NCBI GenBank assembly: GCA_017936265.1
Contig: JAGBFX010000003.1
Location: 62,001-126,000, forward strand
DNA from: Bacteroidaceae bacterium
GTDB lineage: Bacteria; Bacteroidota; Bacteroidia; Bacteroidales; Bacteroidaceae
Length of the DNA stretch: 64,000 bases
Direction: 5' to 3'
Positions 16,290 to 24,107 of the stretch are shown in pieces. Position 1 is the stretch's first letter; each line of letters starts with the position of its first letter. A program made the translations under genes and the position numbers. Under the pieces are notes generated by a model. That model did no database searches. It was not told the DNA's origin and saw only the letters and a list, made by a program, of their open reading frames with translations.

Positions 16290-18056
16290 ATGGATACAGA
16301 CAGATTCAATACAGCATCGGAATACGAGGCATTGCATTCAAAGTTTCCGTCATGTGAGAGACGCCCCGTCATAGGCATAACAGCAAATTTCCGCGACGGC
16401 AATGCCGCGCTTGCCGAGGCATACTATCAGTCGGTAATAGCCGCAGGAGGCACCCCGCTGATTATTCCCCCTTATTCTGACCGCGATGCGCTCCTGGAGA
16501 CATTGGAGCACATTGACGCGCTTGTGCTCAGCGGCGGTGCGGACATCGACCCGCGTTACATGAACGAGGAGCCCGACTACACACTCCTGCACACAATCAA
16601 TCCCAAGCGCGATGAACAGGAGATTCTGTTGACAATGCTTGCCGAGAGACGCAATATACCTATATTGGGCATATGCCGTGGCATACAGACACTGGCAGTA
16701 GCCTTGGGTGGCAAGGTGCATCAGGACATCTATGCCAGCCTTGGGGGCGAACTGCTTGCCCATGACCAGGAGCCGACAGAGAGACACATTGCCACGCATG
16801 ATGTGGAGATTGCCCCCGGCAGTATCCTTTCGGGCATTTTCGGAGAAAAGCGCATATCTGTAAACACTTTTCATCATCAGGCAGTCAGCATAGTGCCCGA
16901 GGGGTTCGTTATAAGCGCCAAAGCTACCGACGGCGTTATAGAAGGAATGGAAGCTACTGACGGCCGTTCAATCATAGGCATACAATGGCACCCCGAATCG
17001 TTCATAATGAACGAAGACCGCTGCATGATGCCGCTCTTTGGATGGTTGGCTGATGAAGCCACACTCTACATGAGAGCGAAAGAACTGCATGCAAGGATGA
17101 TATCCATTGACTCGCACTGCGACACCCCGATGCTTTTCGGGCAAGGCTACAGGCTCGAGGAACGTAGTAGAACCGCCCTGGTAGACCTGCACAAGATGAA
17201 GGAGGGCGCGCTCGACGTTGCCACCATGGCAGCATACATTCCGCAAGGCAACAGGGATGACGCCTCATTGGCAGCAGCGACAGCCATGGCAGACAGACTG
17301 CTTGACGGCATTGAAGAGCGTGTAGCCAAGAACGACAGACATGTCGCAATGTGCAATACCCCCGAAGAGATTGGACGCGCCAAGCGACAAGGGAAACAAG
17401 TCATAATGCGTGCCATAGAGAACGGATACGCCATAGGCAAGAATATCGGCCTTGTAAAACATTTTCACGACAGAGGAGTCATATATATGACCCTATGCCA
17501 TAATGGAGACAATGATATTTGCGACTCGGCGCGCGGGAACGGCGAGCATGGCGGGCTCAGCGCATTCGGCAGAGAGGTCGTGAAGGAGATGAACCGGTGC
17601 GGAATGATGATAGACCTTTCGCATGCCGCAGAAAGCACATTCTACGAAGTTCTGGAACAGAGCACAGCACCGGTCGTATGCTCACACTCATCGTGCAAGG
17701 CTCTGTGCGACCACCCGCGCAACCTCGATGACAGGCAGATAAAGGCGCTGGCCGCAAAAGGCGGGGTAATGCAGGTAACAATGTACAGCGGATTCCTGCG
17801 CAAAGAAGGCGAGGCGACATTGGATGATTTCATGCAACACCTTGAGCATGCAATCGCCGTCGCAGGCATAGAGCATGTAGGCATAGGCACCGACTTCGAC
17901 GGCGACGGGGCAGTCAAGGGATGCTCATCGGCAGCACAGCTCCGCAATGTGACGCGTGAACTGCTGCGTCGGGGATACAGCAACGGGGATATTGAGAAAA
18001 TCTGGGGTGGCAACTGGCTTCGAGTGATGAAGGAAGTACAGAGCCTGGCATTATAA
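16290..18056 (+). CDS. Fusion of class I glutamine amidotransferase-like hydrolase and M19 dipeptidase
   Basis: One 588-residue chain joins two enzymes. Residues about 25-255 match the peptidase C26 / gamma-glutamyl-GABA hydrolase family: oxyanion region LSGGADIDP, nucleophile in GICRGIQ, and His-Glu in QWHPES, a full Cys-His-Glu triad. Residues about 270-588 match membrane (renal-type) dipeptidase M19: DSHCDTP, a bridging Glu in AIENGYAI, His in IDLSHAA and SHSSCKAL, and GIGTDFDG. Both sites look intact. I start at ATG 16290; a TTG at 16269 lies in the terminator stem. No signal peptide is seen, so it is likely cytosolic. A plausible joint role is to cut gamma-glutamyl peptides and then the dipeptide product. 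Fused versions are known in Bacteroidales. Confidence 0.88.
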   Translation: MDTDRFNTASEYEALHSKFPSCERRPVIGITANFRDGNAALAEAYYQSVIAAGGTPLIIPPYSDRDALLETLEHIDALVLSGGADIDPRYMNEEPDYTLLHTINPKRDEQEILLTMLAERRNIPILGICRGIQTLAVALGGKVHQDIYASLGGELLAHDQEPTERHIATHDVEIAPGSILSGIFGEKRISVNTFHHQAVSIVPEGFVISAKATDGVIEGMEATDGRSIIGIQWHPESFIMNEDRCMMPLFGWLADEATLYMRAKELHARMISIDSHCDTPMLFGQGYRLEERSRTALVDLHKMKEGALDVATMAAYIPQGNRDDASLAAATAMADRLLDGIEERVAKNDRHVAMCNTPEEIGRAKRQGKQVIMRAIENGYAIGKNIGLVKHFHDRGVIYMTLCHNGDNDICDSARGNGEHGGLSAFGREVVKEMNRCGMMIDLSHAAESTFYEVLEQSTAPVVCSHSSCKALCDHPRNLDDRQIKALAAKGGVMQVTMYSGFLRKEGEATLDDFMQHLEHAIAVAGIEHVGIGTDFDGDGAVKGCSSAAQLRNVTRELLRRGYSNGDIEKIWGGNWLRVMKEVQSLAL

Positions 18057-18086
18057 CAGCGTACTACGTAAAAAAAAACAAAATCT

Positions 18087-18117
18087 TTTGTAATTACTGT
18101 TATATTTCGTTTCTTTG
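18087..18117 (+). promoter_or_regulatory. Promoter for the CotH-like gene
   Basis: TTTG (18087-18090), 19-base spacer, then TTTCTTTG (18110-18117). This matches the Bacteroides promoter form TTTG-N19-TAnnTTTG with one change in the -7 box. The start codon is 77 bases downstream. Confidence 0.6.
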
Positions 18118-18193
18118 TGAAGATATGGCTTTATCCATAGGATAAAAAAAAAAAGAAACAATCAGGGACGACCCCGATACAACAATAACAGAT

Positions 18194-21100
18194 ATGAAAA
18201 GATTCTTACTTTCAGCAATCCTTTTACTGGCAATTTTTGCCGGCGTGAGAGCACAGGAGTGGAGCAAGGTCCTGACCAATGTTAACGGACTGCCCGGAAT
18301 TGCATTGGATGACGTCAGTTACGACGGTTTCTATGAGTTCACTTCAACTTTGATTGAGCCCGGCACGCCAAGCAACAAGGTGCGTATTACCGTTCTTGAG
18401 ACCATCAACAACGAGGCTCCTAACGGCAACAACATCATCTTTGCACTTTCGGAGCTTAAGATCTATGACAAAGATGGCAATTCACTGCCTTATATTGCCA
18501 CCTCAAATGCGGACCACAACTCAATGTCATACGTAGAAGATGGCGGCGGTCTCCCGGCATTGTCCGATGGTGACTACAAGTCATACTTTCACTCTATGTG
18601 GACCGGGAACGACCCCGTTACCGATTACCATTATGTAGAACTCTCACTGGAAAAGAGCGTCGATTCTTTCTCTTTGGAATGGGCCACACGCCTTGGCGAA
18701 CCGAAGAATGCCCCGACAAAGGTTGCCATAACACTTGGCACTGACTATGTCCCTGTATCTGTCGGTGATGAGTTTGTATTGGGTGATGCCGTGACCACAG
18801 CAGAGGAACTTGCAGTGGGAAACCGGCTTTTTGTTCTGAAAGGCAATGCTGTAAAGTCATTCACGGCATCTAATGGTACCACTTATACAGGCAGTGGCCC
18901 GCTTTATATGCGTTATGCCGAAGAGGGCGATATCAAACCTTCTGCCGAAAATGCACTGCAACTGATACCGTTCGATGCGGAGCGTTATATCATCTATTGG
19001 CCCATTTCGGGAAAGTATCTTGCCAACTCTGCAAGCAGTTACAATGGTCTTAACGGATGGCAGTACAGCACGACTTATTTGAGCAAGGCTGCATACGTGA
19101 AGATTACCCCGGTTGGCGGTGGCAAGTTCGAACTGCAGTATGACGGCGTGAACTCGGCTGGTGCAGTATCGTTGTATGTCGGTGCCGAAATGCGTGACGG
19201 TGTCGACTCAAAGATGAAGACATTCGATCTCGAACACAAGACTGCGCTTGAGAACGGAGATTACACAAAAGGATATTCGCTGCCCATAGATTTCGGGTGG
19301 GAGATATACAAGGCTGTGCTTGACGATGAGACAGTCGCAGAATTGATGCTCTCTTTGACCGATTATGCCCGGACAACATTGCAGCCTGTAATTGATGAAG
19401 CCAATGCATATCTGTCGGAGTATGGTGATTTTGAAGGAGACTGTGCCGGGGAAGATACCGAATTGCGTTCTGTCATATCAATGGTCTCCGGTACAATAGG
19501 TACTGCTAATAGCTTCTCCGAGATAGTTGATGCACGTTCTAATCTTCTTGTAGCAATCTCCCGGTATATGGCTGTCGGTCTTAAAAAGTATGAGCGTCGC
19601 GTAGCAGAACTGGAGTCAACAGCTACATACAGCAGTTATCCATACGTTGTAGGTACATATCCTGAGAGTTCGAAATCTATACTTGAAAGTATCTCGTCCG
19701 CGATTTCTGCAGCAAAGGATGCTGCCGGAATATATACAGCCGAACAGTACGAGAATCTTTTTGCTCAGATAGAAAGTGATATAACCCGATTTGAATCTAC
19801 AAAAGTAGAGTCATCCGATGGCTCCGGTGGCGGTGAAGAGGGTGACAAGGATGAAGAGGAGGCTACAGAGGGCGACATACTCTATGTCTATCTTGCAGAC
19901 GGAGATGTGGATGCATACTCGGCAGCCTCGCTTGACGGCGACTACTATGAAGAGAACGGCAAGCTCTATTTCCCCATCAAGGATGGAGATGTAATATACT
20001 ACAACAGGGAGGAGTATGACAGTTGTTCTACTGTAAGGCCGGAACTTCCGTATATGACCTCATTCAAGTTCAACAACAAGTATAACCCCAACCTGAACGT
20101 TGACGCCATTGCAGAAACCGTTTCCCAGGACATGTACTTCAGCCTTAACGCTATTGGCAAATGGTTGACAGCAAGCTTCCAGCTTAGCGATGACAAAGCC
20201 GTGGCATATGTCGATACTGTATTGCAGGAGAGCAAGGTCACACGCCAGAGTTTCGCCGATAAGGTAACTTACAAGGTTACATACCCGGGCTACAACATTG
20301 TAGAGCGCGTCAAGGTTCAGGACGAGTTGTGGACTAACCCTGTTGCCAATGGCGACACTGATGAGGTTGTCCTTACTGCCGACATGCTTTCAACCAACAA
20401 ACCTTCACAGAACAGCAGTGAGAGCCTTGCGAACCTTCTTGACAATAATCCGTCAACGATATTCCACTCGACATGGGGCAGTGCAAACAATGCCACACTG
20501 AACATAAACACATACATAGAGATTGACCTGCCCGAGCAATTGGAGAACATACAGATATACTACAAGTGCAGGCCACAAAGTGGCTACAATCCTCTTGTGT
20601 GGGAAATATATGCAAGTGAGGACGGTAATATGTGGACACTTGTACGCACTCTTGACTACACCAAGGACAATATGCCTACCGGTAGAGCAGGTCAGGAGTA
20701 TACTTCGCCTACAATTTCGCTCGGCAAGAATTATTCAAAACTGAGGATTTTGCAGACAAGCGGAGAGTACTCAAAGAACCATTTTGTGTTATCGGAGTTG
20801 CGTATATATAAGGTTCTTGAAGGTACTACGGAAGAACCTGAGAAAATACAGGATGCGGTTTACGAGAACCGCAAGATACCTTTCGGACGTGAGTATGATG
20901 TTACAATCGAGTGGCTAACGGAGAATGCGATATCAGTGCCCCGTATCGATATTGATATTGACGGTGGAGCGTTCGTAACAAGCAAGGATTATTATCTGAA
21001 TGCAAAATTCCGTATAACCGGTTATGGTGTATATGATAATTTTGAGGACTCAGTACAGATAAAGGGACGCGGTAACTCTTCGTGGGGCTATTCCAAGAAA

Positions 21101-22894
21101 CCATACCGCCTGAAGTTTGCCGAAAAGGTAAAACCATTCGGTCTTACAAAAGGCAAGAGCTGGGTGCTGCTCGCAAATGCACAAAGAGGGTCGCTCATGG
21201 CAAATGCAATCTCTATGAAGATTGGTCAGATAGCCGGTGCACATTATACCAACCATATAATTCCAGTCGACCTTTATATGAATGGCAGATATATGGGTAG
21301 TTACATGTTCACAGAGAAGGTGGGCATGGCAAACAACAGTGTGGATATTGATGAGGAACTCGGTTATCTGCTCGAACTCGATACATACGGCAGCAGCGAT
21401 GAGCCGATAAACAGGACTGGCGTTTATAACCTTCCGGTAAAGATTGCAGAGCCCGACCTTGAAGATTATACGTCTGATGTTGCAGCGGCGCGCAAAGAGG
21501 CCATGATTAAGGATGTAAGGGAGATGTCGGCTGTAGTTTTTGACGGAGGCGACCTTGAGACTGTTCTTGATGTTGATGCCCTTGCACGTTTCTATCTTGC
21601 CAATGATTTCTCGCTTAACCAGGAGATAAACCACCCGAAGAGTACGTTCCTTTACAAGAACGAGGGTGACCCGGAGGGCAAATTGACATTCGGTCCTATA
21701 TGGGATTTCGACTGGGGTTATGGATATGAGACAACCGCTTCTTACTGCTATTCCAATGCGACATCAACCCTCATCAACTATAATATGGCTGCTCATGGTT
21801 TCTGGGATGATATATCAAACAACGTAACCTTCAAGAAAAACTATTATAAGGTGTGGAAAGAGTTCCTCGACAATAATGGCATGGAAGAGTTGGAGGATTA
21901 TATCGACAGTTATTACAACTTTGCCAAGAACTCGTTCGACAGCAATGCTGTCATCTGGAGCGGTAATGGATATACCGAAACCGACAGAGACCGTGCCAAG
22001 CAGTGGCTAAAGGAACGTAAGAATTATATCTACAATAATCTGACCGAATACGATATTGATGACCTCCTTCATCCTTTGGCTGGCGATGTCAACTGCGATG
22101 ACGTTGTTACAGTGCACGACGTGGCACTTATAACAGCCTACCTCAACGGCCATACGCACAAGGCATTCCACGAGGGCAAGGCCGATGTGGATGGAGACGG
22201 CAGCATAGGTGCAAGCGATGCCGAGGCGACTGCAAACCTTGTACTTGACGGTGACGCCCCCACATCAATGTACTGGTACAGCACCCCTGCGGGCGAAGGC
22301 ATGCTTGCCGCAAATGATTTCGAAGTCCTGATGCGAGAGGAACAGAATATTCCATTGGTTCTCTCAAGCGGCAGCAACGAGACATACTCGGCAATCCAGT
22401 TCGATATTGCCATACCTGACGGATTCGATATCTACGATGTTACCATAGGCGACGTTGAATGCCCGTTGACATATACCCAGAAAGACATGAACAACTTCAG
22501 GGTTGTCGCCTACCTCAATGACAACAGCGAGTTCAGCACTGGCGATGAGATAATAGCGAAGCTGACGGTAACCACCAACTACGTGATTGAGGAGGATGCA
22601 CGCAAACTTGTTCTGAGCAACATCTACGCCGTAGATGCCAACAACGATGAGGTGCGCCTCGAGAACAGTACGATTTCGTTCACCCAGGCGACATCTGTCG
22701 GAAGCACATATGCGACATACTCGGTCAAGGGTGGCGAGTGCATAACAGTGACTACACTCAAAGCTCAGGAAATCGCAGTATATTCAGTTGACGGACGCCT
22801 TGTACGCAAGTTCAATGCAAAGGAGGGCACTACCAGAATAGAGGTTCCCCAAGGCGTATACATCGTGAACGGAGAGAAGGCTGTTGTATATTGA
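18194..22894 (+). CDS. CotH-like surface protein with discoidin, dockerin and T9SS sorting domains
   Basis: A 1566-residue secreted protein. After a type I signal peptide (cleaved near VRAQ) come a discoidin (F5/8)-like region (about 40-185), a beta-rich region (190-345), a helical region (385-540) and an acidic linker (EEGDKDEEEATEGD). A second discoidin-like domain spans about 730-875. The CotH-type domain covers about 930-1290, with IKGRGNSSWGYSKKPYRLKF and FGPIWDFDWGYG, whose Asp residues match the kinase-like site. A dockerin-like pair of calcium loops (DVNCDDVVTVHD, DVDGDGSIGASD) spans 1296-1355, followed by a cohesin-like beta domain. The last 60 residues, ending GVYIVNGEKAVVY, resemble a type A T9SS C-terminal domain. 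It would be exported by the system that PorW and PorX support. Confidence 0.85.
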   Translation: MKRFLLSAILLLAIFAGVRAQEWSKVLTNVNGLPGIALDDVSYDGFYEFTSTLIEPGTPSNKVRITVLETINNEAPNGNNIIFALSELKIYDKDGNSLPYIATSNADHNSMSYVEDGGGLPALSDGDYKSYFHSMWTGNDPVTDYHYVELSLEKSVDSFSLEWATRLGEPKNAPTKVAITLGTDYVPVSVGDEFVLGDAVTTAEELAVGNRLFVLKGNAVKSFTASNGTTYTGSGPLYMRYAEEGDIKPSAENALQLIPFDAERYIIYWPISGKYLANSASSYNGLNGWQYSTTYLSKAAYVKITPVGGGKFELQYDGVNSAGAVSLYVGAEMRDGVDSKMKTFDLEHKTALENGDYTKGYSLPIDFGWEIYKAVLDDETVAELMLSLTDYARTTLQPVIDEANAYLSEYGDFEGDCAGEDTELRSVISMVSGTIGTANSFSEIVDARSNLLVAISRYMAVGLKKYERRVAELESTATYSSYPYVVGTYPESSKSILESISSAISAAKDAAGIYTAEQYENLFAQIESDITRFESTKVESSDGSGGGEEGDKDEEEATEGDILYVYLADGDVDAYSAASLDGDYYEENGKLYFPIKDGDVIYYNREEYDSCSTVRPELPYMTSFKFNNKYNPNLNVDAIAETVSQDMYFSLNAIGKWLTASFQLSDDKAVAYVDTVLQESKVTRQSFADKVTYKVTYPGYNIVERVKVQDELWTNPVANGDTDEVVLTADMLSTNKPSQNSSESLANLLDNNPSTIFHSTWGSANNATLNINTYIEIDLPEQLENIQIYYKCRPQSGYNPLVWEIYASEDGNMWTLVRTLDYTKDNMPTGRAGQEYTSPTISLGKNYSKLRILQTSGEYSKNHFVLSELRIYKVLEGTTEEPEKIQDAVYENRKIPFGREYDVTIEWLTENAISVPRIDIDIDGGAFVTSKDYYLNAKFRITGYGVYDNFEDSVQIKGRGNSSWGYSKKPYRLKFAEKVKPFGLTKGKSWVLLANAQRGSLMANAISMKIGQIAGAHYTNHIIPVDLYMNGRYMGSYMFTEKVGMANNSVDIDEELGYLLELDTYGSSDEPINRTGVYNLPVKIAEPDLEDYTSDVAAARKEAMIKDVREMSAVVFDGGDLETVLDVDALARFYLANDFSLNQEINHPKSTFLYKNEGDPEGKLTFGPIWDFDWGYGYETTASYCYSNATSTLINYNMAAHGFWDDISNNVTFKKNYYKVWKEFLDNNGMEELEDYIDSYYNFAKNSFDSNAVIWSGNGYTETDRDRAKQWLKERKNYIYNNLTEYDIDDLLHPLAGDVNCDDVVTVHDVALITAYLNGHTHKAFHEGKADVDGDGSIGASDAEATANLVLDGDAPTSMYWYSTPAGEGMLAANDFEVLMREEQNIPLVLSSGSNETYSAIQFDIAIPDGFDIYDVTIGDVECPLTYTQKDMNNFRVVAYLNDNSEFSTGDEIIAKLTVTTNYVIEEDARKLVLSNIYAVDANNDEVRLENSTISFTQATSVGSTYATYSVKGGECITVTTLKAQEIAVYSVDGRLVRKFNAKEGTTRIEVPQGVYIVNGEKAVVY

Positions 22895-22902
22895 TTGATA
22901 CG

Positions 22903-22962
22903 AATACACAAAACATAAAGCGGTCAGCGTTTAAACGCTGACCGCTTTATGTTTTGTGTATT
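22903..22962. terminator. Perfect 60-bp palindrome between convergent genes
   Basis: Thirty bases are followed directly by their exact reverse complement, with the centre at TTTAAA between 22932 and 22933. It lies between the CotH-like gene (+, stop 22894) and rubredoxin (-, stop 22974). The GC-rich core CGGTCAGCG flanked by A/T ends gives a U-rich end in both directions, so it acts as a bidirectional terminator. Confidence 0.9.
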
Positions 22963-22973
22963 AAGGATATGAT

Positions 22974-23135
22974 TTACTCCTCTACCTCGAACTCCTCCTT
23001 GCCTACACCACAGAGCGGGCATACATAATCCTCGGGGAGGTCCTCAAATGCAACACCAGGTTCGATACCCTGCTCAGGGTCACCAATCTCGGGGTCATAC
23101 ACCCACTGACATACTGTACAAATATACTTTTTCAT
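22974..23135 (-). CDS. Rubredoxin
   Basis: A 53-residue electron carrier with one iron bound by four cysteines: C-T-V-C near residues 6-9 and C-P-L-C near 39-42. The classic surrounding residues are present ([19 protein letters not shown]). Start ATG at 23135 is the only choice that gives the full fold. A TACATTTG promoter box lies at 23259-23266. Rubredoxin usually passes electrons to rubrerythrin-type peroxide reductases; a rubrerythrin is encoded at 56.8-57.3 kb, though not in the same operon. Confidence 0.96.
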   Translation of the reverse strand: MKKYICTVCQWVYDPEIGDPEQGIEPGVAFEDLPEDYVCPLCGVGKEEFEVEE

Positions 23136-23258
23136 AATCCATGTTTTTATTTAGTTCAACAATATGCGGTACATAAAGTTCAGGCTCATGCACCTGAAAG
23201 TCTTATCCGGCAGAACAAACTTACAAGAAATTGCAACTCCTTGCATGAACCTTCACTG

Positions 23259-23266
23259 CAAATGTA
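23259..23266 (-). promoter_or_regulatory. Candidate -7 box for rubredoxin
   Basis: TACATTTG on the minus strand fits TAnnTTTG. The roughly 120-base leader contains a small hairpin TTCAGG/CCTGAA at 23179-23198. Confidence 0.5.
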
Positions 23267-23319
23267 ACACATTTTTTTTAAATAAAAACATATTTCTTAA
23301 GATATTTACAATATTGTAA

Positions 23320-24024
23320 TCATTTTATTTTTGAAAGATATTCATCTATTAGGATACGCATACCCTCGGATGCCCCTTTACGTATTACAGTAACACCCCT
23401 GCGGGTAACATTAACCTCATTAGGGTCAATCAGGTAAACGGGTACTGACGCCGGCACATAATTGAGCAGTCCTGCTGCTGGATAGACATTAAGCGAGGTT
23501 CCTATTATAATGAATATATCGACATCGGCAAGCGCAGCAATGGCATCCTCAATTTTGGGCACAGCCTCTCCGAACCACACTATGAATGGACGGAATTGCG
23601 AGCCGTCTGGAGCGAGGTCACCGACCTTGACCTCAACCTCGTCTGGGCTGAGAGTCTTTATATATTTCTCGTTGTATGGTTCACGCGAAGAACAGACCTT
23701 CATCAGCTCGCCATGCAAATGGATGACATTTGTTGAGCCTGCACGCTCATGCAGATTGTCCACGTTCTGTGTCACGACTGTAACATCAAATTCACTCTCG
23801 AGCCCGGCAAGAAGCTTATGCCCCTCGTTAGGCTCTACTTCCAGCAACTGCCTGCGTCGGGTATTATAGAACTCAAGTACAAGAACCGGGTCGGCACGAT
23901 AACCCTCGGGAGTAGCGACCTGCTCGACAGGATACTCATCCCATAGTCCATTACCGCCCCTGAAGGTGCTTATGCCGCTTTCTGCGCTCATTCCAGCACC
24001 AGTCAGCACAACAATCTTTTTCAT
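23320..24024 (-). CDS. Sir2-family NAD-dependent deacylase lacking zinc cysteines
   Basis: Sirtuins remove acyl groups from lysines with NAD. Visible motifs are GAGMSAESGISTFRG (NAD binding, residues 8-22), TQNVDNLHERAG (about 99-110), the catalytic His in HLHGEL, VWFGE and IIGTSLNVYP. The pair Tyr-x-x-Arg in EFYNTRR matches the residues that let bacterial CobB and SIRT5 accept succinyl or malonyl groups, so desuccinylase activity is possible. The two CxxC pairs that normally hold zinc are missing: after HGEL only one Cys (KVCSS) is seen and the second pair reads GDLAPDGS. Zinc-free sirtuins are known. The gene follows the SusD gene but a terminator lies between. Confidence 0.9.
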   Translation of the reverse strand: MKKIVVLTGAGMSAESGISTFRGGNGLWDEYPVEQVATPEGYRADPVLVLEFYNTRRRQLLEVEPNEGHKLLAGLESEFDVTVVTQNVDNLHERAGSTNVIHLHGELMKVCSSREPYNEKYIKTLSPDEVEVKVGDLAPDGSQFRPFIVWFGEAVPKIEDAIAALADVDIFIIIGTSLNVYPAAGLLNYVPASVPVYLIDPNEVNVTRRGVTVIRKGASEGMRILIDEYLSKIK

Positions 24025-24050
24025 AGCTTACGTACAGTTTTATAGTGTTT

Positions 24051-24083
24051 AAAAAAGGAATGGGAGAGACAAAGCCCTCCCAT
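24051..24083 (-). terminator. Terminator of the FAS1-SusC-SusD locus
   Basis: Minus-strand hairpin ATGGGAG/CTCCCAT (24083-24077 with 24066-24060) with a 10-base loop, then TTCC and a run of six U (24056-24051). It separates the last SusD gene (stop 24108) from the sirtuin (start 24024). Confidence 0.75.
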
Positions 24084-24107
24084 CCACATTATATCAATAT
24101 TCCAGGA

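Noticed and set aside
22903..22962. Invertible-promoter site or recombinase target for the 60-bp palindrome.
   Set aside because: No recombinase gene, no second inverted copy and its place between gene ends fit a terminator.
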